DNA of 64,000 nucleotides, taken from NCBI RefSeq assembly GCF_014851905.1, contig NZ_JACVAQ010000001.1:992001-1056000 (forward strand). Reading direction: 5' to 3'. The notes beneath the pieces are model-generated. The model made no database searches and was not told the DNA's origin. It saw nothing but the letters and a program-made list of their open reading frames with translations. Positions 18,696-27,737 of the stretch are shown one piece after another; within the stretch, counting starts at the first letter, position 1, and each line of letters opens with the position of its first letter. The position numbers and the translations under genes were made by a program. Source of the stretch: Pseudomonas sp. PDM14 (GTDB lineage: Bacteria > Pseudomonadota > Gammaproteobacteria > Pseudomonadales > Pseudomonadaceae).

Positions 18696-18947
18696 TCAGG
18701 CAGCAGCCTTGGCAGCTTCCTTGAGCAGCTGAGCAACGCGCTCAGACGGCTGGGCGCCTTGGCTCAGCCAATAGGTAGCGCGCTCCTGGTTAACAGAAAG
18801 CTTCACTTCCGCACCGCTGGCGATCGGGTTGAAGAAACCGATACGCTCGACGAAACGACCATCGCGCGCATTGCGGCTGTTGGTCACGGTCAGGTGGTAG
18901 AAGGGGCGCTTCTTGGAGCCGCCACGGGCAAGACGGATGGTTACCAT
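18696..18947 (-). CDS. rpsP: 30S ribosomal protein S16
   Basis: This 83-residue protein starts [17 protein letters not shown] and contains the [19 protein letters not shown] signature of S16. It is the first gene of the operon. The frame is open upstream to 18992 but the canonical start is at 18947. The promoter should lie in 18948-19156, which also contains a hairpin. Confidence 0.98.
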   Translation of the reverse strand: MVTIRLARGGSKKRPFYHLTVTNSRNARDGRFVERIGFFNPIASGAEVKLSVNQERATYWLSQGAQPSERVAQLLKEAAKAAA

Positions 18948-19016
18948 GTGAACATCGTTCCTGTAGTCGGTGCTTGCAAATCTAAAAGGCACACTTTGAG
19001 GGCCTAGGGCCCGAAA

Positions 19017-19044
19017 GGCCGCATATTCTAAGGATTATGCGGCC
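19017..19044 (-). terminator. Hairpin between ffh and rpsP, possible weak terminator of ffh
   Basis: GGCCGCAT / ATGCGGCC form an 8-bp stem with a 12-nt loop; on the minus strand it is followed only by TTTCGGG. Termination of ffh here is plausible but weak. Confidence 0.45.
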
Positions 19045-19156
19045 GTTTGCAAATTTCTTTTTGGTGCCACCGGTCGATCACGCCTGCAGCCCATACGCCA
19101 TGGGCACCGGCTCTTCACGGCCTTGGTGGAGGGTTGCGAAAACCGGAGGCCACGCC

Positions 19157-20533
19157 TCACATTTTCGGCATGCCACCGCCCGGCATCATCCCGCCAAGGC
19201 CACGCATCATCTTGGCCATGCCACCCTTGGCGGTGAATTTCTTCATCATCTTCTGCATCTGCTTGTGCTGTTTGATCAGCCGCCCGACATCCTGCACCTG
19301 GGTGCCGGAGCCGAGTGCGATGCGCCGCTTGCGCGAGCCGCTGATGAGCTCCGGATCGCGACGCTCGGCCGGGGTCATCGAGCAGATGATCGCGTCCATC
19401 TGCTTGAACTGTTTCTCCGCAGCGCCCTGGGCACCGCTCATTTGCGACAGGTTGACGCCACCAATGGACGGCAGCTTGTCCATCAGGCCGCCCAGACCAC
19501 CCATGTTCTTCATCTGTTGCAGCTGGTCACGGAAGTCTTCGAGGTCGAAGCCCTTGCCCTTCTTCAGCTTCTTGGTGAGCTTCTCGGCCTTCTCGCGATC
19601 GAGGGTCTGCTCGGCCTGCTCGATCAGGCTGAGCACGTCCCCCATGCCGAGGATGCGCGAGGCGATACGGTCCGGATGGAAGGGCTCGAGCGCATCGCTC
19701 TTCTCGCCCATGCCGAGGAACTTGATCGGCTTGCCGGTGATCTGCCGCACCGACAGCGCGGCACCCCCACGGGCGTCGCCGTCAACCTTGGTCAGCACCA
19801 CGCCGGTCAGCGGCAGCGCCTCACCGAAGGCCTTGGCGGTGTTGGCGGCGTCCTGACCGGTCATGGCATCGACCACGAACAGGGTTTCCACTGGATTGAT
19901 CGCCGCGTGCACGGCCTGGATCTCGGCCATCATCTCGGCATCGATGGCCAGGCGGCCGGCGGTGTCGACGATGACCACGTCGATGAACTTCAGCCGCGCT
20001 TCGGCAATCGCCGCCTGGGCGATGGCAACCGGCTTCTGGCTGGTGTCGGACGGGAAGAAGGTGACGCCGATGTCACCCGCCAGGGTCTCCAGCTGCTTGA
20101 TCGCGGCCGGGCGATAGACGTCGGCGGAGACCAGCATTACGGTTTTTTTCTTGCGCTCTTTGAGAAAGCGCGCCAACTTGCCCGCGGTGGTGGTCTTACC
20201 CGCTCCCTGCAGGCCGGCCATCAGCACCACGGCGGGTGGCGTGGCCGCCAGGTTGAGGTCTTCGTTGGCCGCCCCCATCAGCTCTTCGAGTTCGGCACGA
20301 ACGATCTTCACGAACGCCTGGCCTGGCGTCAGGCTCTTCGAGACTTCGGTACCAACCGCGCGGTCCTTGACCTTGTTGACGAAATCCTTGACCACCGGCA
20401 ACGCGACGTCGGCCTCGAGCAGGGCCATGCGCACTTCACGCAGGGTGTCCTTGATGTTGTCCTCGGTCAGCTTGGCTTTGCCGGTGACATGGCGAAGCGT
20501 CTGTGACAGGCGATCGGTTAGGTTTTCGAACAT
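19157..20533 (-). CDS. ffh: Signal recognition particle protein Ffh
   Basis: This 458-residue GTPase targets nascent inner-membrane proteins to FtsY with 4.5S RNA. It has an N domain, a G domain with G1 GLQGAGKTTTAGKLA, the D-T-A-G-R-L G3 motif and T-K-V-D-G-D-A-R-G-G, and a C-terminal Met-rich M domain ending in G-M-M-P-G-G-G-M-P-K-M. The start at 20533 (M-F-E-N-L-T-D-R-L) is canonical; longer in-frame sequence upstream overlaps the promoter region of the divergent gene. Confidence 0.97.
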   Translation of the reverse strand: MFENLTDRLSQTLRHVTGKAKLTEDNIKDTLREVRMALLEADVALPVVKDFVNKVKDRAVGTEVSKSLTPGQAFVKIVRAELEELMGAANEDLNLAATPPAVVLMAGLQGAGKTTTAGKLARFLKERKKKTVMLVSADVYRPAAIKQLETLAGDIGVTFFPSDTSQKPVAIAQAAIAEARLKFIDVVIVDTAGRLAIDAEMMAEIQAVHAAINPVETLFVVDAMTGQDAANTAKAFGEALPLTGVVLTKVDGDARGGAALSVRQITGKPIKFLGMGEKSDALEPFHPDRIASRILGMGDVLSLIEQAEQTLDREKAEKLTKKLKKGKGFDLEDFRDQLQQMKNMGGLGGLMDKLPSIGGVNLSQMSGAQGAAEKQFKQMDAIICSMTPAERRDPELISGSRKRRIALGSGTQVQDVGRLIKQHKQMQKMMKKFTAKGGMAKMMRGLGGMMPGGGMPKM

Positions 20534-20676
20534 GCGCGTTCCTTTCAGCGGGGGCTTGCGGCAAGGCGCGGAGTATAACCAAGTGTCCTCGCGCCTGACA
20601 CCGCCAGCGGTCTTTCGTGGAACGCTTCTTATATGCCACACTCACGACCTTTCGGGACCGGCCCTTACAAGGATTT

Positions 20677-21477
20677 ATGCACCCTCTGCTGCCCAGCCTG
20701 GTCGCCGCTGCACTCTATGCCGGCGCCACTACCTACCAAGGCCTGCGTCTGGCCCGCCACGAACGCCCGAACCGCCCACTGCTCGCGTCGTTGGTGGTGA
20801 TCGCCCTGTTCTTCCACGGCGGCAGCCTGTTCATGCAGCTGCATGCAACGCCCGGCCTGACTCTCGACTTTTTCAACGCGGCCAGCCTGATCGCCTACGC
20901 GGTGATCCTGCTGACCCTGCTCGCCTGCCTGCGCATCCCGGTGGAGAACCTGCTGCTGGTCCTGCTGCCGCTGGGCGGCCTGACCGTTCTGCTGGCGCAG
21001 TTTCTACCATCCGGCACGCTAAACCCGATCGACGAAGAGCCGGGCATCCTCGCCCACATCCTGCTGTCGATCCTGGCCTACGGCTTGCTGACCATGGCCG
21101 TGTTCCAGTCCCTGCTGCTGCTGCTGCAGGACCACCAGCTCAAGCACAAGCACCCGTCCGGGCTGATCCGCAATTTCCCGCCGCTGCAGACCATGGAAAG
21201 CCTGCTGTTCGGCTTCCTCTGGGCCGGCTGGGCCTTGCTGTCGCTATCGCTTCTGTCCGGCTGGCTGTTCCTCGACAACCTGTTCGCCCAGCACCTGGCG
21301 CACAAGACCATCCTGTCCTGCTTCGCCTGGCTGGTGTTCGCGGTGCTGCTATGGGGCCGTCATCAGCTCGGCTGGCGCGGACACAAGGCAATTCGCTGGA
21401 CCCTGGCCGGTTTCCTCCTGCTGATGCTGGCCTACTTCGGCAGCAAGCTGGTCCGCGAATTCATCCTGCACGTCTAA
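20677..21477 (+). CDS. CcsA/HemX-like inner-membrane protein (YpjD type)
   Basis: This 266-residue polytopic membrane protein has about eight predicted TM helices and belongs to the cytochrome-c-assembly (CcsA/CcmC-like) family. The C-terminal W-G-R-H-Q-L-G-W-R-G-H-K-A-I motif and the His in I-L-A-H-I-L-L-S-I-L-A-Y-G are typical of the YpjD/HemX branch. Its precise role is not settled; a link to haem handling or cytochrome assembly is inferred. It is divergent from ffh, as in P. aeruginosa from memory, and 20 bp upstream of the CBS-domain gene. ATG at 20677 follows AAGGA. Confidence 0.85.
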   Translation: MHPLLPSLVAAALYAGATTYQGLRLARHERPNRPLLASLVVIALFFHGGSLFMQLHATPGLTLDFFNAASLIAYAVILLTLLACLRIPVENLLLVLLPLGGLTVLLAQFLPSGTLNPIDEEPGILAHILLSILAYGLLTMAVFQSLLLLLQDHQLKHKHPSGLIRNFPPLQTMESLLFGFLWAGWALLSLSLLSGWLFLDNLFAQHLAHKTILSCFAWLVFAVLLWGRHQLGWRGHKAIRWTLAGFLLLMLAYFGSKLVREFILHV

Positions 21478-21497
21478 GGCGAGAAGAGTAGGCCCGC

Positions 21498-22388
21498 GTG
21501 AATCTTCACTCCTACGGACTGTGGCTCGGGATTGCGGCGCTGATCGCCGCCATCGGCTGGCTACTGCGCGATCGCCCGCTGTTCCGGCGCATCGGCACAC
21601 GCAGCAAGCCCTCCACCCAGCCCGAACGCCGCCAGGTGTCGCGCACCCTGTCCCCGCAGGAAGCGCGGCAGCAGCGCCAGCACACCCTGCTGGAGCTGCT
21701 GGAACTGGAAAAGGTCACGGTCGACGACATCATGATCCCGCGCAGCGAGGTCGTCGGCATCAACCTCGACGACGACCTGGCGCAGATCGCCGAACAGCTG
21801 CGCACCTCCACGCACACCCGCTTGCCGGTGTTCCATGACGACGACATCAACCAGGTTGCCGGTGTCGTGCACATGCGCCGCCTGGCCAGCCTGCTGACCC
21901 AGGGCGGACTGACCCGCGACAGCCTGCTCGAGTGCTGCCAGCCCCCCTACTTCGTGCCCGAGGGCACGCCGCTGGCGACGCAGCTGATCAACTTCCAGAA
22001 GGAAAAACGCCGCCTCGGCCTGGTGGTCGACGAGTACGGCGACGTGCTCGGCATCATCACCCTGGAAGACCTGCTCGACGAGATCATCGGCGACTTCAGC
22101 CACGAAGACGGCGCCCGCAACCCGGAGATCCATCCACAGGCCGACGGCACGCAGATCATCGAAGGCACGGCGAACATCCGCGAGATCAACAAGAGCCTCG
22201 GCTGGCGCCTGCCGAGCGACGGGCCGAAGACCCTCAACGGCCTGATCACCGAAGCCCTGGAAACCATACCCGATGCGCCGGTGTGCCTGAAAATCGGCCC
22301 CTACCGCCTGGAAATCCTCGAATCCAGCGAAAGCCGGGTGATCAGCGTGCGCCTGTGGCAGGCGCCGTTTCGCCGCACGACCCGCTGA
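21498..22388 (+). CDS. CBS-pair / CorC_HlyC-domain protein with a single N-terminal TM segment
   Basis: This 296-residue protein starts with GTG. It has one N-terminal TM helix (~residues 6-23), a basic linker, a CBS pair (V-D-D-I-M-I-P-R-S-E-V onward and V-D-E-Y-G-D-V-L-G-I-I-T-L-E-D-L-L-D-E-I-I-G) and a C-terminal CorC_HlyC transporter-associated domain. Classical CorB/CNNM relatives carry a DUF21 multi-helix domain in front, which is absent here. It may regulate Mg2+/Co2+ transport through a partner. The last 47 bp overlap the 3' end of the convergent SGNH hydrolase gene. Confidence 0.82.
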   Translation: MNLHSYGLWLGIAALIAAIGWLLRDRPLFRRIGTRSKPSTQPERRQVSRTLSPQEARQQRQHTLLELLELEKVTVDDIMIPRSEVVGINLDDDLAQIAEQLRTSTHTRLPVFHDDDINQVAGVVHMRRLASLLTQGGLTRDSLLECCQPPYFVPEGTPLATQLINFQKEKRRLGLVVDEYGDVLGIITLEDLLDEIIGDFSHEDGARNPEIHPQADGTQIIEGTANIREINKSLGWRLPSDGPKTLNGLITEALETIPDAPVCLKIGPYRLEILESSESRVISVRLWQAPFRRTTR

Positions 22389-23097
22389 GACGCTCCGCCA
22401 ACACCTGCGCCCATAGCTGATAGCCCAGCTCCGATGGGTGATAGCCGTCCTGCGCGAGATGGTCGACCGCCAGACGCACCTGCAGCGGATGATGACTGGC
22501 CGCCAGTTCGCCACTGAGCTGCAGCAGATGGGCATCGAGCAGCGCCGCGCGCGCGCCCAACAGGCGCCGGAGCAACCAGGGCAACACCGTGAAGTGCTGC
22601 ATCGGCGGCACGCCGCTGAACGCCACACGGCAACCCCGCGCAACCAATGCCTGGTTGAGTTCACGTAGTGCGCGATCCCAGGTGACCAGGGAACTCAGCG
22701 CAGTGCTGTCGTTGACGCCGAAGACCAGCAAGGCCAGATCCGCCGGCTCGCCAAGTGCTGCCGGCAACAGACGCTGACAGGCCTGAGCGGCGGTGATGCC
22801 ATTCTCGCCACAGGCACGCCAGTCCACCGGACGGCGCAGGCGCTGCGCCAGCGCAGTACCGAGCTGACCAGCCAGAGCCTCGCCCTGCCCCGCCACACCG
22901 ACACCCGCCACGGTCGACTCGCCGATCAGTAGCAGGCGCAGCGGCTCACCGGCAAACTCGCTTCCTGCCAGCCCCTGCTGGACGCCCGCAGCCGGCGGCA
23001 ACCGCAACGCCGTGCGTCGCACCCACAACGCCTGCGGCAAGGCGACCGGCAGCGCCAGCAGCAAGCCGGACCACCACAGCAGGGCACGCAGGCGCAT
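22342..23097 (-). CDS. SGNH/GDSL-type hydrolase
   Basis: This 251-residue hydrolase has an N-terminal hydrophobic segment (~5-25, signal peptide or anchor). Block I is G-E-S-T-V-A-G with the nucleophile near Ser61 (E replaces the D of GDS), block III is G-V-N-D-S-T, and block V is D-G-Y-H-P-S with the catalytic Asp and His. Members are esterases or lipases acting on lipids, sugars or acylated glycans; the substrate is unknown. Its ATG overlaps the purT stop by one base (TAATG), so translation is probably coupled. The 3' end overlaps the convergent CBS gene by 47 bp. Confidence 0.82.
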   Translation of the reverse strand: MRLRALLWWSGLLLALPVALPQALWVRRTALRLPPAAGVQQGLAGSEFAGEPLRLLLIGESTVAGVGVAGQGEALAGQLGTALAQRLRRPVDWRACGENGITAAQACQRLLPAALGEPADLALLVFGVNDSTALSSLVTWDRALRELNQALVARGCRVAFSGVPPMQHFTVLPWLLRRLLGARAALLDAHLLQLSGELAASHHPLQVRLAVDHLAQDGYHPSELGYQLWAQVLAERLSGSCGETAPATGAR

Positions 23098-24278
23098 TAC
23101 AGCTCGACGTGAACCGCCGCCGCCGAGCGTGCCGCCTTGGCCCGGGCCGCGGCTTCCGATTCGTCACGTGCCAGGGCCACGCCCATGCGCCGCTGGCCCT
23201 GCACCTCGGGCTTGCCGAACAAGCGCAGCGCGGTATCCGGTTCAGCCAGCGCCGCCTGCAGGTTGCCGAAGCTGACCTGCTGCGACTCGCCTTCGACCAG
23301 AATCACCGCCGACGCCGATGGCCCGACCTGGCGAATCAGCGGGATCGGCAAGCCGAGGATGGCACGCGCGTGCAGGGCGAATTCCGACAGGTCCTGGGAG
23401 ATCAGGGTGACCAGGCCAGTGTCGTGCGGGCGTGGCGACACTTCACTGAACCAGACTTCGTCGCCCTTGACGAACAGCTCGACGCCGAACAGGCCGCGCC
23501 CGCCCAGCGCCTCGGTCACCGCCAGGGCGACCTGCTCGGCGGCGGCCAGGGCCTTGGCGCTCATCGCCTGGGGTTGCCAGGATTCGTGGTAGTCACCCTT
23601 GACCTGGCGATGGCCAATCGGTGCGCAGAAGGTCGTACCGCCAGCATGTCGCACGGTGAGCAGGGTGATCTCGTAGTCGAAATCGATGAAGCCCTCGACG
23701 ATCACCCGGCCCTTGCCGGCGCGCCCGCCTTCCTGGGCGTAGTCCCAGGCACCCTGCAGATCCGCGGCTCCCTTGACCACGCTCTGGCCCTTGCCGGAGG
23801 AGCTCATGATCGGCTTGACCACGCACGGGCAGCCGACGGTTTCCACCGCCTTGCTGTAGGCCTCGAAGGTGTCGGCGAACAGGTACGGCGAGGTCGGCAG
23901 GCCCAACTCTTCCGCAGCCAGGCGGCGGATGCCCTCACGGTTCATGGTCAGCTGCGCGGCGCGCGCGGTGGGGATCACGGTGAAACCTTCCTGCTCCAGT
24001 TCGAACAGGGTGTCGGTGGCGATCGCCTCGATTTCCGGCACGATGTAGTGCGGCTGCTCCTGCTCGATCACCGCACGCAGGGCGGCGCCGTCGAGCATGC
24101 TGATCACATGGCTGCGGTGCGCCACCTGCATGGCCGGCGCATTGGCGTAGCGGTCCACGGCAATCACTTCGCAGCCCAGGCGCTGCAGCTCGATGGCCAC
24201 TTCCTTGCCCAGCTCGCCGGAGCCACAGAGCAGGACACGGGTGGCGGTCGGCGACAGTGGAGTACCGATACGGGGCAT
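23097..24278 (-). CDS. purT: Formate-dependent phosphoribosylglycinamide formyltransferase PurT
   Basis: This 393-residue ATP-grasp enzyme makes formyl-GAR from GAR, formate and ATP, the third step of purine synthesis, bypassing folate-dependent PurN. The N-terminal [14 protein letters not shown] motif, the ATP-grasp loop M-S-S-S-G-K-G-Q-S and the [10 protein letters not shown] signature are clear. The start at 24278 is canonical; a long in-frame extension upstream overlaps the DUF1289 gene and is not coding. Its stop overlaps the SGNH start. Confidence 0.97.
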   Translation of the reverse strand: MPRIGTPLSPTATRVLLCGSGELGKEVAIELQRLGCEVIAVDRYANAPAMQVAHRSHVISMLDGAALRAVIEQEQPHYIVPEIEAIATDTLFELEQEGFTVIPTARAAQLTMNREGIRRLAAEELGLPTSPYLFADTFEAYSKAVETVGCPCVVKPIMSSSGKGQSVVKGAADLQGAWDYAQEGGRAGKGRVIVEGFIDFDYEITLLTVRHAGGTTFCAPIGHRQVKGDYHESWQPQAMSAKALAAAEQVALAVTEALGGRGLFGVELFVKGDEVWFSEVSPRPHDTGLVTLISQDLSEFALHARAILGLPIPLIRQVGPSASAVILVEGESQQVSFGNLQAALAEPDTALRLFGKPEVQGQRRMGVALARDESEAAARAKAARSAAAVHVEL

Positions 24279-24322
24279 GAATGAATCCTCGAAAATAGGG
24301 AAATACGGAAAAGGGGGACGGC

Positions 24323-24526
24323 TCAGGACGTCGGCTGCACCAGGAACAGGCCGGCGGCCCGGGTGCGTTCGGCGCAGAGCAGCAGCACGCTGCGGCGCTC
24401 GTCGTTGCTCATGCGCCCCCAGCGGGTGATCTCGTCGGCCGTGCGCTGGCAACCGATGCAGATGTCCGCATCGTCCAGCGCGCAAACGCTGACGCAGGGC
24501 GATCGCACCGGGCGCTCGACCTCCAT
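24323..24526 (-). CDS. DUF1289 family protein
   Basis: This 67-residue protein carries the DUF1289 signature [10 protein letters not shown] followed by [14 protein letters not shown], four cysteines suggestive of a metal or Fe-S site, though none has been shown. Its ATG overlaps the stop of the gamma-carbonic-anhydrase gene (TGATG), indicating coupling, and purT follows after 44 bp. Function unknown. Confidence 0.88.
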   Translation of the reverse strand: MEVERPVRSPCVSVCALDDADICIGCQRTADEITRWGRMSNDERRSVLLLCAERTRAAGLFLVQPTS

Positions 24527-25050
24527 CAGCCTTCGTCCTCGGCCAAGTCGCGGGCGTAGCGCTGGGCGTTGTGCACGTAATGGGCGGCGCTGCCCTCAAG
24601 CATCTTCTTCTGCTGCTCGGTGAGTTCGCGCACCACCTTGCCGGGCGAGCCCATGACCAGGCTGCCATCGGGAATTTCCTTGCCTTCGGCGATCAGCGAG
24701 TTGGCCCCGATGATGCAGTTCTTGCCGATCTTGGCACCGTTGAGGATCACCGCATTGATGCCGATCAGGCTGTAATCGCCCACGCTGCAGCCGTGCATCA
24801 TGACGTTATGGCCGACAGTGACGCCTTTGCCGAGCGTGAGCGGAAAGCCCATGTCGGTGTGCATCACGGTGCCGTCCTGGACGTTGCTGTTCTCGCCGAT
24901 GTGGATCAGTTCGTTGTCGCCACGCAGCACGGCGCCGAACCAGACGTTGGCGCCTTTCTCCAGGCGCACCTTGCCGATCACGGCAGCGGTGGGCGCGATC
25001 CAGCTTTCGGGATGGGCATCGACGCGGGCGTCGCCAAGGCGGTACTTCAT
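24526..25050 (-). CDS. Gamma-class carbonic anhydrase-like protein
   Basis: This 174-residue left-handed beta-helix protein is built from hexapeptide repeats (for example [11 protein letters not shown]). The three metal-ligand histidines expected for the gamma class are present at about residues 64, 81 and 86 (V-M-H-T-D and V-G-H-N-V-M-M-H-G). YrdA/PaaY-type members are trimeric; carbonic anhydrase activity is family knowledge and unproven for this protein. The start at 25050 replaces a longer frame without similarity. It is 10 bp after the Nudix gene and overlaps DUF1289 by one base. Confidence 0.88.
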   Translation of the reverse strand: MKYRLGDARVDAHPESWIAPTAAVIGKVRLEKGANVWFGAVLRGDNELIHIGENSNVQDGTVMHTDMGFPLTLGKGVTVGHNVMMHGCSVGDYSLIGINAVILNGAKIGKNCIIGANSLIAEGKEIPDGSLVMGSPGKVVRELTEQQKKMLEGSAAHYVHNAQRYARDLAEDEG

Positions 25051-25060
25051 GGACGGTTCC

Positions 25061-25669
25061 TCACAGGCGGATGATCTGGACCGACGGCTTCGGAGGCCGT
25101 TCCAGGTCGATCCCGGCATCGAATGCCAGGTTGACCAGCTCGACGATCATCACCGCCGTCAGGCCCCAGATCTTGTAGTTCTCATAGTGATAGCAAGGCA
25201 CGTACCAGCTGCGCCCTTCGTAGTCGATGCGGTGCGTAACCTCGCGCGGGTCTTCGCAGAAGAAGCGCAGCGGCACGGAAAATACCGCGGCGATCTCGTC
25301 GTCGTTGGCGCGGTACTCGACGTAATCCGGCACCACGCCAACATATGGCGTGACGCGAATGCCGAAACGCGAGACCAGCGGGCTGAGCGGGCCGACGACT
25401 TCGACCAGGCCTGGCGGCAGGCCGACTTCTTCCTCGGCCTCGCGCAGCGCGGTGTGGATCAGGTCGCGGTCCTCGGGGTCACGCCGACCGCCGGGAAACG
25501 CCACTTCACCGCCGTGGGTGGAGAGACCGCTGGCGCGCAGGGTCAGGACCAGCTCGGGATCGTCGCCACGGGTGATCGGCACCAGCACGGCCGCTTCCGG
25601 GTGGCGCTGGTCGACTTCCAGAATGCGTGGCGTATGGCTGCGCACGCGCTGCAGCAGCTCGTCGAGCAT
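25061..25669 (-). CDS. CoA pyrophosphohydrolase, Nudix family (NudL type)
   Basis: This 202-residue Nudix hydrolase has the box [10 protein letters not shown] followed by [10 protein letters not shown]. Directly before it lies [20 protein letters not shown], which matches the NuCoA motif that marks CoA-cleaving members. It should split CoA or acyl-CoA into 3',5'-ADP and phosphopantetheine. The start at 25669 is chosen by similarity; its ribosome binding site is weak. First gene of the compact run nudL - gamma-CA - DUF1289 - purT - SGNH. Confidence 0.85.
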   Translation of the reverse strand: MLDELLQRVRSHTPRILEVDQRHPEAAVLVPITRGDDPELVLTLRASGLSTHGGEVAFPGGRRDPEDRDLIHTALREAEEEVGLPPGLVEVVGPLSPLVSRFGIRVTPYVGVVPDYVEYRANDDEIAAVFSVPLRFFCEDPREVTHRIDYEGRSWYVPCYHYENYKIWGLTAVMIVELVNLAFDAGIDLERPPKPSVQIIRL

Positions 25670-25803
25670 GGGCTGATCTCGGTCTCTTCTTGTCCCCGGC
25701 ATGATGGCATGAAAGCCGACGCACGCCCAAGCCCCGAACCGACCGGGCGGCTTGCCGGCAGCGCAGGCTGACGCCAAGATGAGCGCACAAAAGAGGAGTC
25801 GGC

Positions 25804-26349
25804 ATGAAATTCTGCAGCCTGTGCGGCAGCACCGTGGAACAGCGCATTCCAGAAGGCGACAACCGCCTGCGTTTCGTCTGCGTGCACTGCACCACCGTGC
25901 ACTATCAGAACCCCCGCGTGGTCGCCGGCTGCGTGCCGGTATGGGGCGAGCAGGTGCTGCTCTGCCGCCGCGCCATCGAGCCGCGGCGCGGCTACTGGAC
26001 GTTACCGGCGGGCTTCATGGAGAACGGCGAAACCCTGGCCCAGGCCGCCGCCCGCGAGACCGACGAGGAGGCCTGCGCCCGCGTCAGCGATCTGCACCTC
26101 TATACCCTCTTCGACCTGCCGCACATCAGCCAGGTGTACGTATTCTTCCGGGCCCGGCTGGTTGACCTGGACTTCTGCGCCGGCGAGGAAAGCCTCGAGG
26201 TGCGCCTGTTCCACGAACAGGAAATTCCCTGGAACGAGCTGGCCTTCCCCACGGTCGGACGTACTCTGGAATGCTATTTCGCCGACCGTCGCGAGCAGCA
26301 GTTTCCGGTGCGCAACGAGGGCCTCGCGGCACTGCGCCCTCGCGCATAA
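25804..26349 (+). CDS. Nudix hydrolase with N-terminal zinc ribbon
   Basis: This 181-residue enzyme begins with a C4 zinc ribbon (F-C-S-L-C-G near residue 3 and V-C-V-H-C near 26) followed by a Nudix domain with box G-F-M-E-N-G-E-T then A-A-A-R-E-T-D-E-E-A. The architecture matches the Nudix_N_2 zinc-ribbon subfamily, related to NADH/ADP-ribose pyrophosphatases. Substrate not decidable from sequence. Its ATG follows GAGGAGTCGGC. It is divergent from nudL and 30 bp before the DUF2789 gene. Confidence 0.85.
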   Translation: MKFCSLCGSTVEQRIPEGDNRLRFVCVHCTTVHYQNPRVVAGCVPVWGEQVLLCRRAIEPRRGYWTLPAGFMENGETLAQAAARETDEEACARVSDLHLYTLFDLPHISQVYVFFRARLVDLDFCAGEESLEVRLFHEQEIPWNELAFPTVGRTLECYFADRREQQFPVRNEGLAALRPRA

Positions 26350-26379
26350 CCGCCACTCTATCTGGGCAGGAGCACCGTC

Positions 26380-26631
26380 ATGGACACCAGCAACCACCAC
26401 AGCCTGCGCACCCTGTTCGAGCAACTCGGCCTGCCGTCGGAGAACGACGACATCGCCGCGTTCATTCGCGACCATCAACTGGCCAATGGCGAGAAGATCG
26501 CCAAGGCGCCGTTCTGGACCGAGGCCCAGGCCAACTTCCTCGCCGAATCGCTCAAGCGCGATGCCGACTGGGCGATCAAGGTCGACGAACTGGCCGTGTC
26601 ACTGACCAGGAACGACCTCGCGCCACGATGA
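26380..26631 (+). CDS. DUF2789 family protein
   Basis: This 83-residue helical protein matches DUF2789: L-F-E-Q-L-G-L-P-S near the start, then A-F-I-R-D-H-Q-L, A-P-F-W-T-E-A-Q-A-N-F-L and D-A-D-W-A. Function unknown. The ribosome binding site is GGCAGGAGC. Its last 33 bp overlap the 3' end of the convergent gene at 26599. Confidence 0.85.
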   Translation: MDTSNHHSLRTLFEQLGLPSENDDIAAFIRDHQLANGEKIAKAPFWTEAQANFLAESLKRDADWAIKVDELAVSLTRNDLAPR

Positions 26632-27531
26632 CAGTCGCAGGCGCAGCAGGCTGGCCGCCGTCGCCGGATCGTCGGCATCGGTGACCAGCAACAGGTCGCC
26701 TGCCTCGTCCAGCGCGATACCCTCGACCTTCCAGCGACCGTCCAGCTCGGCCAGACGCCGCACCCTGCCATCCGCCTCGACCAGGCCGATCAACGTGCCC
26801 AGGCAGGCGCCATCCTGATAGCTGTCCGCGGTGTTCTCCGCCACGGCACTGAACAGCCAGCGCCCCTCCGCCAGTGCCGCGCCATCGGTGAAACCCAGCG
26901 TGACGCCACCCAGCTCGCCCAACTGCACCACCTCGACCGACTCGGCAGTCGGCGCCTGGCCAGCCGGATCAGCCAGCCAGGTGCGCAGTGCCGACCAGGC
27001 GAAGCGCACCACGGCATTCGCCGAATCGCCCTGGTTGCCGCGCTGCAGCAGGACGAACTGCTCGCCAAGCAGGAACGCGCCCTCGATATTCAAATCGGCG
27101 AAGCGCTCGCGCAGCGGCTGGTAGAGCGCCGCGAGATCGATCAGACGCGGCTCGCCCTGCAGCGCACCGCGGGCGTCCAGCGCCAGCAGCACACTGGTCT
27201 GGCGCTTGCCCGTCGAACCCGAGCCCAGCGCCAGCAACGCGCCATGTGCAAAGCCCTCGTCGGGCGGTAACAGGGCCAGCGCCTCCAGATCGGGCTTGGC
27301 GGCCTTGCGCTCGGCCTTGGTCGGCGGCAGCTCGCCAGTGAACAGACGCGAAAGACGCCCCGGCTGCGACCCGGCGGCAGCGAACACGCCAAGGTGCAGC
27401 TCGTCGTCCGCCACGACATACAGCTGCCCGCCCACACGCACCAGCGCGCTGGCCGCACTCAGGTGCGCATGCCCCTGCGGGTGGCTGCCAGGCTGCACAA
27501 GCAAATCACGCAGGTGTTCGAGATCGCCCAT
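26599..27531 (-). CDS. DUF6929-like protein, probable beta-propeller
   Basis: This 310-residue protein has no signal peptide and shows repeated strand-rich blades (L-Y-V-V-A-D-D-E-L-H-L-G, A-L-L-A-L-G-S-G-S, L-L-L-V-T-D-A-D-D). The overall pattern resembles the DUF6929 family recalled from Pseudomonas annotations and, loosely, DUF3616-type propellers; this assignment is not certain. G-S-G-S-T-G-K-R near residue 105 is not a Walker motif in context. No catalytic residues recognised. Convergent with DUF2789 with a 33-bp overlap. Confidence 0.7.
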   Translation of the reverse strand: MGDLEHLRDLLVQPGSHPQGHAHLSAASALVRVGGQLYVVADDELHLGVFAAAGSQPGRLSRLFTGELPPTKAERKAAKPDLEALALLPPDEGFAHGALLALGSGSTGKRQTSVLLALDARGALQGEPRLIDLAALYQPLRERFADLNIEGAFLLGEQFVLLQRGNQGDSANAVVRFAWSALRTWLADPAGQAPTAESVEVVQLGELGGVTLGFTDGAALAEGRWLFSAVAENTADSYQDGACLGTLIGLVEADGRVRRLAELDGRWKVEGIALDEAGDLLLVTDADDPATAASLLRLRLSSWREVVPGQ

Positions 27532-27737
27532 GGGCGGGTTCCTCCAAGAAGCAGGGTCCTATCAGAACACGCCACGCCAGGGCCGCTCGACAAGTTTCAG
27601 GCGCCTGCGCAGCCGCCGACAAAACTTCTCGACCGGCAATCTCCCGAGGATTGATCATCCCCGCCGGCATAGGCAGACTCTCGCCCCAACACCGACCTGC
27701 TCCGGCAGGCCCTCAGCAATACCTTCGGAACATCGCA

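Noticed and set aside
23097..24668. PurT extended to 523 residues
   Set aside because: The extra N-terminus is an off-frame reading of the DUF1289 and gamma-CA genes; PurT starts at 24278.
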